A stretch of 31,904 nucleotides of DNA from Succinatimonas sp. UBA6849 (GCA_002449335.1 DKDL01000017.1:1-31904), one strand, 5' to 3'. Shown: positions 1 through 7,289, counted from the first letter of the stretch. Made by a program: numbers and translations. Notes: generated from the sequence alone by a model not told the origin.

Positions 1-7
1 CTTACCA

Positions 8-36
8 TTTACAAATTTACAGATACTTGCTAAGAT
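8..36 (+). promoter_or_regulatory. Candidate sigma-70 promoter of the TerC-family gene
   Basis: TTTACA at 8-13 and TAAGAT at 31-36 are separated by 17 bases, close to the -35/-10 consensus. The predicted transcript would start near 43, leaving a leader of about 65 bases. I looked there for a manganese or pH-sensing yybP-ykoY-type leader, which precedes some TerC-family genes. The leader is too short and shows no convincing fold beyond a weak AAGG/CCTT pairing. Confidence 0.4.
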
Positions 37-108
37 TTAACCGTCATATGAACAAGGTTATACACCTTTGAATAAAAGTTTTATGAAGGTAATTATCCAG
101 GATCTTTA

Positions 109-1122
109 ATGCAAACTACTCCTCATATTGGACTTGAAACTGAATCTATTGTTATCTTTTCTCTACTTGCTATTGCAGGTCTTTTAATAGACTTATTTGC
201 CCACAGGGCTGACAAACCAATCTCTGTAAAAGCAGCAGCCTTATGGTCTTTGTTCTGGATTGCAGTAGGAAGTTTATTCGGCGCCTTTTTGTGGTATCAC
301 TTTTCAAAAGAAGTAGCATCTTTGTACTTTGCAGGCTACGCTTTTGAAATGGCTATTTCTGTTGATAACCTCTTTGCGATTATGGCTGTATTCTCCTGGT
401 TTGGCATTTCCTCAGGATATACTCACAGAGTTTTATACTGGGGTGTTTTAGGAGCAGTAGTATTCAGACTTATCTTTGTTTTAATCGGCACCAGTCTGTT
501 CTCATTAGGAGCTTATATTGAGATTGTCTTTGCCATAATGGTGGCACTGTCAGCCTTGTTGATGATAAAAAAGAAAGAGAATACAGGTATCTCTGATTTT
601 TCAAATCACCCAGCCTATAAGTTTGTAAAGTTCTTTGTACCAGTTTATCCAAAGTTAGTAGGTCATAATTTCTTTGTTTCAAACTCTCATGTACAAAAAG
701 AGCTCCAAAAAGAAGAGAACAGACACATCACCTTAAAGAGAAAAGGGCTTATCTATGCAACTCCATTATTCTTATGTCTTGCTATTGTAGAAACATCTGA
801 TGTGATGTTTGCTTTTGACTCAGTACCAGCTGTTATTGCGGTATCTAAAGATCCTTTCATTGTGTACTCCTGTATGATTTTTGCCATATTAGGGCTGCGT
901 TCTATGTACTTTATCCTCGATGCTCTGAAAAATGCTTTAGTTTACCTGGAAAAGGCAGTGATAGTCTTACTGTTCTTTGTAGCTTTCAAACTAGCAGCCT
1001 CTGCATCTTTGCACCTTACAGGTTACGGTCTTGATATCGACGTTTACACATCTTTAATTGTGATTGTAGTAACTCTCTTTGTAGGTATAGTGTCAAGCCT
1101 TCTGTTTGCACCTAAAAAATAA
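109..1122 (+). CDS. TerC/Alx-family integral membrane protein
   Basis: This 337-residue polytopic inner-membrane protein belongs to the TerC family, whose characterised members (Alx, YceF, YkoY) are linked to manganese export or metal loading of secreted proteins; tellurite resistance is the historical name. About eight or nine hydrophobic segments can be read. The family's acidic membrane motifs are present: E80 with S-V-D86-N-L in an early helix, and E228-T-S-D231 followed by D237-S-V-P later. The length matches Alx-type members (about 320) rather than short TerC. A basic loop follows residue 153 (KKKEN). The ATG has an AGGATC stretch just upstream. It appears to be a single-gene unit with its own promoter and a perfect hairpin behind it. 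Family assignment is secure; the transported ion is inferred from relatives. Confidence 0.9.
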   Translation: MQTTPHIGLETESIVIFSLLAIAGLLIDLFAHRADKPISVKAAALWSLFWIAVGSLFGAFLWYHFSKEVASLYFAGYAFEMAISVDNLFAIMAVFSWFGISSGYTHRVLYWGVLGAVVFRLIFVLIGTSLFSLGAYIEIVFAIMVALSALLMIKKKENTGISDFSNHPAYKFVKFFVPVYPKLVGHNFFVSNSHVQKELQKEENRHITLKRKGLIYATPLFLCLAIVETSDVMFAFDSVPAVIAVSKDPFIVYSCMIFAILGLRSMYFILDALKNALVYLEKAVIVLLFFVAFKLAASASLHLTGYGLDIDVYTSLIVIVVTLFVGIVSSLLFAPKK

Positions 1123-1143
1123 GTTTAAAAGCAAAATTATCTA

Positions 1144-1168
1144 TTGCTCGGTCTTTACGACCGAGCAA
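1144..1168. terminator. Perfect 10-bp hairpin after the TerC-family gene
   Basis: TTGCTCGGTC pairs perfectly with GACCGAGCAA around a five-base loop (TTTAC), 21 bases after the stop codon. No uninterrupted T run follows on the plus strand, so termination may be weak or Rho-assisted. No other gene lies nearby. Confidence 0.6.
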
Positions 1169-1272
1169 ACATCTTAGATAAACTCATTGTCAATCGTATA
1201 TTTTATTGAACTTACAATATTCAGATCATTGTCAGTTTTTCTAAATTTACCTTACCTATCTTTTTTACATTC

Positions 1273-1281
1273 TGCTACAAT
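1273..1281 (+). promoter_or_regulatory. Candidate extended -10 promoter of the alpha-galactosidase gene
   Basis: TGC followed by TACAAT at 1276-1281 fits an extended -10 element with only a weak -35 (TTACCT at 1252-1257). A second reading, TTTACA at 1264-1269 with TATTGT at 1287-1292 and a 17-base spacer, is nearly as good. Either would start transcription about 80-90 bases before the ATG. Confidence 0.35.
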
Positions 1282-1290
1282 CGTTCTATT

Positions 1291-1319
1291 GTGACAGTTA
1301 TCTTTTATAGCTTTGTCAC
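1291..1319. promoter_or_regulatory. Inverted repeat, possible operator for the alpha-galactosidase gene
   Basis: GTGACA at 1291-1296 and TGTCAC at 1314-1319 form a perfect inverted repeat with 17 bases between the arms. It lies just downstream of the best promoter candidate, where a sugar-responsive repressor would act. No regulator gene is adjacent, so the binding protein is unknown. Confidence 0.3.
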
Positions 1320-1379
1320 TTCATAATAAATTTAAGCCTGTAGGCACAGCCCATACATTCATCGCATATAAGGATTTTC

Positions 1380-3062
1380 ATGATGTCTGAGAACTATCTT
1401 TTAAAGATCTTAAAAGAAACAGCTTCTAACAGTAGTTTTTCAATCATTACTAAAGGCAATAAAGAGTTCCTGTTAAGGAAAGCTATAACTACCTACGATT
1501 TTACAGGTAGTCTTACCGTGTTTTCAGGTAAGGTTGCATCCCCAGATGACAAACTTTATGCTGAAGGTTTTCAGATGTTATCTCAGACTGGTGGTACTTT
1601 TAAAACACCTGAGAACATCGGTCGCTGTCCTGATGATGAACCTCCTTACAGTCATAAAAATCAGAATCCTGAATATAAAGAAGCTTATAACTTTGTGATC
1701 TTTAAACATGATGGCTTATGGCATTTATTAGGCTTTACCTCATGTGAGCACTACACTGGTCTTTTTAAGCTCTTCAAAGACGGAAGCTTACAGATTGAGC
1801 TTCTTTTAGAAGGTAAAAGCTTTAAGTGCGGTGAAGTAATTGAGTCAGAATACTTCACCATTCTTGAAGGCAAGAACAAGGCTGAGGTTCTAAAAGAATT
1901 TGCGTCCATCATCAACTCTCACCATACTCCTTTAAAAGCTGACCATACACCAACAGGCTGGTGCTCATGGTACTGCTATTATGCAAATTTAACCGAGCAT
2001 GCTGTTTATACCAATCTTGATGATATGAAATTGCATGACAATCTTGAGTATGTACAGATTGATGACGGTTACCAGACTCATATGGGTGACTGGTTAACCT
2101 TTACAGACAAGTTCCCATCAGGATTTGAAAGAGTTGTCTCTGATATTATTAAAGCAGGTAAGAAACCTGCTTTATGGTTAGCTCCATTTATTGCCAGTGA
2201 AAACTCAGAGCTTTTCAAAAAACACCCTGACTGGTTTGCTACTGACTATGAAGGTAACTTAGTCAGTGCTGAACAGATCACCTATGGTGGCTGGAGAGAT
2301 TTGAACTGGTACACCTTAGATTTTTCTAAACCTGAGGTTATTACCTATATTCAGAATGTCTTTAGCTACTTCCACGATCGTCTTAACATTAAGTACTTCA
2401 AGTTGGATGCCTGCTACTGGGGTGCTATCAATGGCTATAAGTTCTCTAACGGCTATTCACGAATTGACAACTATCGTGAAGGCTTAAAGGCAATCTTATC
2501 TGTTGTAGGTAAAGACAGTTTCGTTCTAGGTTGCAATGCGCCTATGTGGCCAAGCTTAGGTTTGGTTCATGCTATGAGAGTAAGTGATGATATCCAGAGA
2601 ACCAGATTCTGGATTGAACACAATGCTAAAGAGACTTTCTCAAGACAATGGATGAACAGAGAGTTATGGATTAACGATCCTGATTGTCTGTGCCTTAAGA
2701 ACTTTGAAAATCAGATTGCAACAGAAGAGGACTTTAACTTCCACTTATGCGCAGTTTTAGTCTCAGATGGTGTGCTCATGTTAGGTGACTCCTTAAAGGA
2801 GCTTGAACCTAAAGACTTTAATCATGTAGATGAGTTAATTGAAGTTCAAAAGTGGGATAAGAGCATCAGCTATGATGACGACTTTACTCATTTTGTAATT
2901 AAAGACAACAAAAGCTCTCGTAAGATTGATGTTTTCTTTAACTGGATCAATCAACCTATTACTGTAAAAGCAAAAGGTAATGATCTGTTCACCAATTTAC
3001 CTGTATCTAAAAAGGAAATTACCATTGCGCCATTTAGCGCCAAGGCTGTAATTTCAGAATAA
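1380..3062 (+). CDS. GH36-type alpha-galactosidase, compact cytoplasmic form
   Basis: This 560-residue enzyme fits glycoside hydrolase family 36 (melibiase clan), which releases terminal alpha-1,6-galactose from melibiose, raffinose or stachyose. Its length matches compact enzymes such as Thermotoga maritima GalA rather than the 700-residue tetrameric type. Visible motifs are GWCSWYCYY near 193-201, the QIDDGYQ strand near 226-232, the nucleophile region KYFKLDACYW with D343, and the acid/base region RVSDD with D403 or D404 after R400. There is an N-terminal beta-rich domain (about 1-185), a central barrel, and a short C-terminal beta domain. No signal peptide is present, so it acts on imported sugar. 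AAGGA lies five bases before the first of two adjacent ATGs. No sugar transporter neighbours it in this window. Family is well supported; the exact substrate is not. Confidence 0.87.
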   Translation: MMSENYLLKILKETASNSSFSIITKGNKEFLLRKAITTYDFTGSLTVFSGKVASPDDKLYAEGFQMLSQTGGTFKTPENIGRCPDDEPPYSHKNQNPEYKEAYNFVIFKHDGLWHLLGFTSCEHYTGLFKLFKDGSLQIELLLEGKSFKCGEVIESEYFTILEGKNKAEVLKEFASIINSHHTPLKADHTPTGWCSWYCYYANLTEHAVYTNLDDMKLHDNLEYVQIDDGYQTHMGDWLTFTDKFPSGFERVVSDIIKAGKKPALWLAPFIASENSELFKKHPDWFATDYEGNLVSAEQITYGGWRDLNWYTLDFSKPEVITYIQNVFSYFHDRLNIKYFKLDACYWGAINGYKFSNGYSRIDNYREGLKAILSVVGKDSFVLGCNAPMWPSLGLVHAMRVSDDIQRTRFWIEHNAKETFSRQWMNRELWINDPDCLCLKNFENQIATEEDFNFHLCAVLVSDGVLMLGDSLKELEPKDFNHVDELIEVQKWDKSISYDDDFTHFVIKDNKSSRKIDVFFNWINQPITVKAKGNDLFTNLPVSKKEITIAPFSAKAVISE

Positions 3063-3080
3063 CAAATACAGCTTTGTAAG

Positions 3081-3123
3081 TATCAGAGCCTATACTCCTT
3101 CTTTAGTATTCCAGGCTCTGATA
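3081..3123. terminator. Long stem-loop between convergent genes, overlapping the queE 3' end
   Basis: TATCAGAGCCT at 3081-3091 pairs perfectly with AGGCTCTGATA at 3113-3123. Inside it, ATACT (3092-3096) pairs with AGTAT (3105-3109), leaving a three-base bulge, for 16 pairs in all. It lies 18 bases after the alpha-galactosidase stop and covers the last codons of queE, so it could end both convergent transcripts. No clear T tract follows on either strand. Confidence 0.5.
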
Positions 3124-3863
3124 TGTGTTCTGTCTGTATAGAAAAAGCCATGCTCTATACACTTTTCTACTACAAACTGAGTGTTCTCTTGAAGAGTCTT
3201 AAAATCTCCACCTAAAGGCATTAGATATACAGGTAAATCTCTACCTGCATTATCAATGATTTCAAAAATCTCATCTTTGTCCTGTTCCCACGTTGCTTTT
3301 GAAACGACAAATTTAAAGTAGGAACCACAGGTATTATCCGCAATGGATCTGATAGTGTCGTAGTTAATTCTCTTCTCTTTACGCTCAGATGAGTTAGACA
3401 ACTTCACACTCATAGAAAAGCGCGCCTGTTTTAAGAATTCATGCTCAAAGTTAATGGGAAGTGCTGCATTAGTCTCAACTGTGAGCTTATGACCTAATAA
3501 GATAAAGTGCTCTAGTGTTTGAAGTAAGACTGGATTACTAAAATGCAGTAAAGGCTCACCTCCTGTAAGCACCAGATCCTGCAATACTTTTGAATGGGGA
3601 TAATCTCTAAGGTGCTTTTCTAAATCATGGATAAGTAAAGCGCTGTCCTCATAATAAGTCCAAGTATCCTTAAATTTAGTTGAGACTGCTCTTATGGTGT
3701 CACAACCTGTAACAATAGAGCCATCAGGTGCCTTTAACGTACAATTAAAGCCTTTACATTTAAAACAGCACAAAGCTGTTCTTAAAAAGACCGCAGGATG
3801 CAGATAAGGTCCTTCGCCTTGCAAGGAGTCAAAGATCTCTACAACAGGTAGTTTAGTTGACAT
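3090..3863 (-). CDS. queE: 7-carboxy-7-deazaguanine synthase QueE (radical SAM), unusual cysteine spacing
   Basis: QueE converts 6-carboxy-tetrahydropterin to 7-carboxy-7-deazaguanine in the queuosine pathway, using an iron-sulphur cluster and S-adenosylmethionine. Family marks are EIFDSLQGEGPY near 9-20, the FLR before the cluster loop, TGGEPLL near 100-106, VETNAALP further on, and a C-terminal HIRAWN. At 257 residues it is slightly longer than most (210-245). The cluster loop reads L-C32-C33-F-K-C36-K-G-F-N-C41, so the third cysteine is four residues after C36 instead of the usual two. The start is an ATG 24 bases after the queD stop, in one transcription unit with queD and pncC. The function is well supported by the adjacent queD; the cluster geometry deserves a check. 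Confidence 0.85.
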   Translation of the reverse strand: MSTKLPVVEIFDSLQGEGPYLHPAVFLRTALCCFKCKGFNCTLKAPDGSIVTGCDTIRAVSTKFKDTWTYYEDSALLIHDLEKHLRDYPHSKVLQDLVLTGGEPLLHFSNPVLLQTLEHFILLGHKLTVETNAALPINFEHEFLKQARFSMSVKLSNSSERKEKRINYDTIRSIADNTCGSYFKFVVSKATWEQDKDEIFEIIDNAGRDLPVYLMPLGGDFKTLQENTQFVVEKCIEHGFFYTDRTHIRAWNTKEGV

Positions 3864-3887
3864 GATTGAGCTCTGTTTTATCTAAAT

Positions 3888-4430
3888 CTACTCTTCGTAA
3901 GTGCAGTGAGATTTAGGAGTTTCCTGGAACTCTACTTTTGAGACATATACATTAAGATCATCTAACATCTCGTTGGCAATATCATAAAGCCATTTACAGA
4001 TATTCTCTGAGGTCGGAATAAAGTCTACAATCACAAAGCTGTCATACTTTTCAACAACCGATAATTTGATGTCCTCAGGCAGACTTTCAGGAATATCCAA
4101 AGTAGACAAATCAGCTGTTCTGTAAAAGCCATGATCGATATAGTCAGTGATGATAGCTGAATCTAATAAGAACAGAGGATCATTCTCATCGATGATAAAA
4201 CGATGATCCAATACATCATCTAAGAACTTTTTAAAGCAGTTTAAATGTTTAAAATCAGTTACCATGCCATCTGTCAGTTCTTTTGCTGCAAGATGTAACT
4301 TCACTACGGCATGATGGCCATGCAGATGACGACAAACACATCTGTTATCAAGGCTGAATCTCTCATCTAAAGTCTGTGTCCAGACTCTATGACCGTATTC
4401 AAACTCAAACTGTTTATCGATGGTATACAT
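3888..4430 (-). CDS. queD: 6-carboxy-5,6,7,8-tetrahydropterin synthase QueD, long form
   Basis: QueD makes 6-carboxy-tetrahydropterin from dihydroneopterin triphosphate, the step before QueE in queuosine synthesis. The zinc ligands are readable as H14 (in YGHR) and H37 and H39 (in HLHGHH). The catalytic cysteine fits C33 in the C-x3-H-G-H pattern, and PTSENICKW near 140-148 supplies the substrate-side glutamate. The C-terminal VEFQETPKS matches the family's last strand. The protein is 180 residues against about 120 for the E. coli enzyme; the extra length is a central insertion around 85-135. It starts eight bases after the pncC stop, so the genes are probably co-transcribed. Confidence 0.9.
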   Translation of the reverse strand: MYTIDKQFEFEYGHRVWTQTLDERFSLDNRCVCRHLHGHHAVVKLHLAAKELTDGMVTDFKHLNCFKKFLDDVLDHRFIIDENDPLFLLDSAIITDYIDHGFYRTADLSTLDIPESLPEDIKLSVVEKYDSFVIVDFIPTSENICKWLYDIANEMLDDLNVYVSKVEFQETPKSHCTYEE

Positions 4431-4438
4431 AGCTTTGC

Positions 4439-4966
4439 CTATAGATCTGAAAAATCAGGAGTCTTACCCTGAGTAATTGCAGCTAAACCTTCAATTGCTC
4501 TTAGTACGGTCTTAAGTCTTACCTCTTCTCTGTCACCTGTAAAATGGAAACAGTGAGCGACAGGATTTTCACCTTTTCTCATAAGTCCCATCCACACTGT
4601 GCCTACTGGCTTTTGAGCTGAACCACCATCAGGACCTGCAATTCCACTTACAGAAACACCTACAGTTGCTAATGATGAATGTAACAGCGCACCTCTTACC
4701 ATTTGCTTTACAGTGTCTTCACTTACAGCTCCAACTGATTTTAAAGTCTCATCTTTTACATCTAAAAGTTCCATCTTAGCTTCGTTTGAATAGGTAATAA
4801 AACCTCTATCAAACCAGGCAGAACTTCCTGGTATTTCTACAATAGAAGCACCGATGAAACCTGCAGTTAAAGATTCAGCAGTTACATAGATATCGTGATA
4901 TTTTGCATAAAGTGATTTGAGCCCTAATGCCTGATTAGAGATCTCTTTTAATAAATTATCTTTCAT
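4439..4966 (-). CDS. pncC: Nicotinamide-nucleotide amidase PncC (CinA C-terminal family)
   Basis: PncC deamidates nicotinamide mononucleotide to nicotinate mononucleotide in pyridine nucleotide salvage. The family core is complete: TAESLTAG near 29-36 with the catalytic serine S32, the WFDRGFITYSNEAK segment with tyrosine and lysine at about 59 and 64, and SGIAGPDGG near 107-115. At 175 residues it is the stand-alone amidase without the N-terminal CinA domain. I use the ATG at 4966. A longer reading to 5023 would overlap the preceding gene by 50 bases and add a non-homologous hydrophobic stretch. The chosen start lies seven bases after the DUF2802 gene, which fits an operon. Confidence 0.88.
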   Translation of the reverse strand: MKDNLLKEISNQALGLKSLYAKYHDIYVTAESLTAGFIGASIVEIPGSSAWFDRGFITYSNEAKMELLDVKDETLKSVGAVSEDTVKQMVRGALLHSSLATVGVSVSGIAGPDGGSAQKPVGTVWMGLMRKGENPVAHCFHFTGDREEVRLKTVLRAIEGLAAITQGKTPDFSDL

Positions 4967-4973
4967 TTTTATC

Positions 4974-5696
4974 TTATCTTGGGCGACGTAAAGCAGAACG
5001 GGTACCAATACCATATGCATCACGAGCTTTCATACTTGCTACATGATGTGTAGGCCTTGAAGTTGTGGTCTGCTCATTTAAAGCATTATTTGCTTGTTGA
5101 CTAAACTTGGCTCTCTGAGCATTAACCTCATCTTCAATGGAGCGAGTGCTTCTTGAAGCATCAGATGGAGCTGAGTTCTGATTTGATGGAGCTACAGAAG
5201 GAGCAGGAGCTGACAGGTTGTGTACCTTTGCTAACATCTCTACTTCATAGCTTGGTAAAGAAGTTCTGGCAATGACTTCATTGATGCTCATGCCTTGAGC
5301 TAGAAGTCTCTTTGCCAAAATGATTGGCTGATTCTCAACAGAATTGTTTTCAAACTCTTTTTTCTGCTGTTCTAGCTTTACATTGATATTATCAAAATGA
5401 CTGTTAATGTCCTTTTGTTTATCTGTAATATCCTGAAGTTTACCGGTTAGATACTGAATTGAGCTTTCTGATACTTTAGATTTTCTTTCAAAGCTCTCTA
5501 ACTGCTCTTCATGCTTTGCGGTAAGCTCATTTAAAGCTTTTAAAGCCTCCTCTGTGGTTGCTTTTAGCTTAGCGTTCTCTTTTTCTAGAACAGAACAGCG
5601 ATGGGAGGTTAAGATAAAAGAGATAAGAATAAACAGCAACAGCACTACTGCTGTACTGATTACAATCATCATGGACATGTCTAAATATGAATGCAT
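4974..5696 (-). CDS. DUF2802-family membrane-anchored coiled-coil protein
   Basis: I read this as a 240-residue protein starting at the ATG at 5696, preceded five bases upstream by GAGAG. The reading frame stays open to 5753 but has no ribosome site there. Residues 9-30 form one transmembrane helix; about 35-115 are charged with heptad-like spacing (coiled coil). Residues about 122-160, with ILAKRLLAQGMSINEV and SYEVEMLAKVHN, match the DUF2802 core, which resembles a small DNA-binding-type helix bundle. The tail after 165 is Ser/Pro/Asn-rich then basic, ending RSALRRPR. In Vibrio, Shewanella and Pseudomonas a DUF2802 gene commonly lies directly after cheW at the end of the flagellar-chemotaxis cluster. 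Here it lies downstream of cheW but is separated by a gene on the other strand. Function is unknown. Confidence 0.75.
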   Translation of the reverse strand: MHSYLDMSMMIVISTAVVLLLFILISFILTSHRCSVLEKENAKLKATTEEALKALNELTAKHEEQLESFERKSKVSESSIQYLTGKLQDITDKQKDINSHFDNINVKLEQQKKEFENNSVENQPIILAKRLLAQGMSINEVIARTSLPSYEVEMLAKVHNLSAPAPSVAPSNQNSAPSDASRSTRSIEDEVNAQRAKFSQQANNALNEQTTTSRPTHHVASMKARDAYGIGTRSALRRPR

Positions 5697-5781
5697 AAAG
5701 CTCTCTTCTATCTGATTTACAACAAATATATCACTACTTTCAGTTATGCGCAAAAAATCTTAAGTCATATACCTAAAAGCA

Positions 5782-5795
5782 TTGATATAGATCAA
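5782..5795. promoter_or_regulatory. Perfect FNR-type binding site
   Basis: TTGATATAGATCAA matches the FNR consensus TTGAT-N4-ATCAA at every defined base. It sits between the divergent DUF2802 and bioG genes. On the minus strand TAAGAT at 5757-5762 could be a -10 element that puts the site about 38-42 bases upstream of the start, the activating position. On the plus strand TATAAT at 5831-5836 lies downstream. Which promoter it controls is inference. Confidence 0.6.
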
Positions 5796-5830
5796 AAATC
5801 AAATGTTAGAAATTTCTATCTTTTAGTGTT

Positions 5831-5868
5831 TATAATAATACCTACTAAACTGATTAGTTTTATATAAT
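5831..5868 (+). promoter_or_regulatory. AT-rich promoter region of bioG
   Basis: Two exact TATAAT hexamers lie at 5831-5836 and 5863-5868 without a convincing -35 element. Between them ACTAA and TTAGT (5844-5858) form a short inverted repeat that could be an operator. The evidence is base composition and hexamer matches only. Confidence 0.25.
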
Positions 5869-5899
5869 TTAATAAAATTTACATTATTGAGTAGCACAT

Positions 5900-6604
5900 A
5901 TGAAATCAAAACTTCTTATAAACAATCACTCTGATGAGCTGATTATCTTTATGTCTGGCTGGGGCTGTGACGACAAACAGTTTGAAGGCATTACCTCAAC
6001 TAAAGATCTGGTGATCTTTTACGACTATGACGATTTAAAGATTGATTTTGATTTTTCTAAATACAAAAAGTTCTACCTCATAGCCTATTCAGCAGGTGTT
6101 TTTGTTACCTCATTGATTATCAATCAATTGCCAAAGGTAGAGCTTAAGGTTGCTATTAACGGTAATATCAATCTTTTTGATGAGAACTTAGGTCTTGATG
6201 AGCATATTTTAAAGATCTTCAGAAGCATCGATGTAACCAACTTTTTAGAATTCCGTCAAAAGTATTTATGTAAGTCACTTGAAGAGCTTGAGATCTTCAA
6301 CGAGCACTCATGTATGCGTTCAGCCAAGTCCTGTAATCAGGAGTTAGATGCCCTACAGGGGTACTACAACTCTTTAAACAAAGATCATAACTTTAAGACT
6401 CGCTTTATCTATGACAGAATGCTGCTCTCTGATGCTGATATGATCTTCAAATACAAATATCAAAAAGAGTACTACTCATCTTTAAATAAAACCAAGCTCT
6501 ATCTAATCGAAAACGCCAACCACAATGTATTCTCAGTGCACGTAACTGACTTTGATAAAGTTATAGATGGAACATCTAATTTGTATAAGACTTGCCTGAA
6601 CTAG
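5900..6604 (+). CDS. bioG: BioG-type pimeloyl-ACP methyl ester esterase (DUF452 family)
   Basis: This 234-residue protein resembles BioG, an alpha/beta hydrolase that frees pimeloyl-ACP from its methyl ester in biotin synthesis, replacing BioH. Visible marks are the N-terminal FMSGWGCDDKQF stretch typical of the family, a nucleophile elbow at 62-66 (AYSAG, S64), an aspartate in LLSDAD near 177-179, and a late histidine in ENANHNVF. No signal peptide or membrane segment is seen. It is a single gene on the plus strand, placed between cheW and the DUF2802 gene, with AT-rich DNA upstream and a bidirectional terminator behind. No other biotin gene is in the window, so the biotin role is inferred from family alone; another small esterase role is possible. 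Confidence 0.72.
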   Translation: MKSKLLINNHSDELIIFMSGWGCDDKQFEGITSTKDLVIFYDYDDLKIDFDFSKYKKFYLIAYSAGVFVTSLIINQLPKVELKVAINGNINLFDENLGLDEHILKIFRSIDVTNFLEFRQKYLCKSLEELEIFNEHSCMRSAKSCNQELDALQGYYNSLNKDHNFKTRFIYDRMLLSDADMIFKYKYQKEYYSSLNKTKLYLIENANHNVFSVHVTDFDKVIDGTSNLYKTCLN

Positions 6605-6645
6605 GGCTTGAGTAAGAGAATTTAGAGTTTTTAGAACTGAAAAGT

Positions 6646-6680
6646 AAAATGCAGTCAGGACACAATCTTGGCTGCATTTT
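6646..6680. terminator. Bidirectional intrinsic terminator between bioG and cheW
   Basis: AAAATGCAG at 6646-6654 pairs perfectly with CTGCATTTT at 6672-6680, with four further inner pairs including a wobble. The A/T flanks provide a U tract in both directions, so it can end bioG and the large che operon transcript after cheW. Confidence 0.75.
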
Positions 6681-6697
6681 ATAGGAGGTAACTTATT

Positions 6698-6736
6698 ATG
6701 ATAGAGATTACAAAATCTATTACTAACCTAAGTTAG
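6698..6736 (+). other. Possible 12-codon mini-ORF with a strong ribosome site
   Basis: A perfect AGGAGG at 6683-6688 is followed nine bases later by ATG and a reading frame of 12 codons (MIEITKSITNLS) that ends inside the antisense 3' end of cheW. It lies just after the terminator, so what would transcribe it is unclear. It may be a remnant of a lost gene start or chance. Confidence 0.2.
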
Positions 6737-7229
6737 TTACTTCTTTCCACTCGGTCTCTGTAAACAGCTTGGTTAAATCGATTAAGATTAACAGATCATC
6801 CTTTCTGTTGCATACGCCACTAATGAACTGAGCGTTCTCCTCAGTACCAACATTAGGTGTATCATCGATATCTGCAGTATTTAAGTCTGCAACCTCAGCT
6901 ACAGAGTCAACCAAAATACCAATTACATGCTTCTCTGACTCGATGATCATGATTCTGGTGTTATCGGTTACCTCAGCAGGAGGAATACCAAAACGAGCTC
7001 TTGTATCAATAACGGTAACGACGTTACCACGTAAATTGATAATACCTAAAACGTAAGATGGAGCGCCTGGAACAGGAGCAATATCTGTATAACGCAGAAC
7101 CTCACGAACCTGCATTACATTTACGCCGTAAATTTCATTTCCCAGTTTGAAAGTAACCCAACGTAACAGTTCGCCGTTCTTCTCGTTAACTGCGCTGGTT
7201 TCTTCTTTTTTCTGCTCTTTATCTGACAT
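6723..7229 (-). CDS. cheW: Chemotaxis coupling protein CheW
   Basis: CheW couples chemoreceptors to the CheA kinase in the membrane-proximal array. The single CheW domain covers most of the 168 residues. Readable marks are WVTFKLGNEIYGVNV near 25-39, REVLRYTDIAPVPGAP, the conserved GIINLRGNVVTVIDTRARFG loop, and SGVCNRKDDLLILIDL toward the end. The N-terminal 20 residues are charged and probably disordered. A GAGGAT ribosome site lies upstream of the ATG. It is the last gene of the cluster, 137 bases after parP; that gap holds a perfect 8-base inverted repeat, so cheW may also have its own regulation. Confidence 0.95.
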   Translation of the reverse strand: MSDKEQKKEETSAVNEKNGELLRWVTFKLGNEIYGVNVMQVREVLRYTDIAPVPGAPSYVLGIINLRGNVVTVIDTRARFGIPPAEVTDNTRIMIIESEKHVIGILVDSVAEVADLNTADIDDTPNVGTEENAQFISGVCNRKDDLLILIDLTKLFTETEWKEVTNLG

Positions 7230-7258
7230 CTAAAAAATCCTCATCATTGAACACGTTT

Positions 7259-7289
7259 TGTAACGAATTGCACCTTACAGATCGTTACA
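7259..7289. promoter_or_regulatory. Inverted repeat in the parP-cheW gap
   Basis: TGTAACGA at 7259-7266 and TCGTTACA at 7282-7289 are a perfect inverted repeat with 15 bases between, about 30-60 bases upstream of the cheW start. It could be an operator or an RNA hairpin. No clear -35/-10 or sigma-28 element accompanies it. Confidence 0.3.

Noticed and set aside
48..71. A 7-codon frame in the leader of the TerC-family gene
   Set aside because: No ribosome site and no regulatory hairpin that it could control.
1290..1305. CRP site before the alpha-galactosidase gene
   Set aside because: TGTGA is present but the second half (TCTTT) matches TCACA at only three of five bases, and spacing to the promoter candidates is poor.
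4967..5023. Longer N-terminus for pncC
   Set aside because: It overlaps the end of the DUF2802 gene by 50 bases and adds residues unlike the family; the ATG at 4966 fits the family length.
5697..5753. Longer N-terminus for the DUF2802 protein
   Set aside because: No ribosome site at 5753, while GAGAG precedes the ATG at 5696, and the extension would run into the candidate FNR-controlled promoter.
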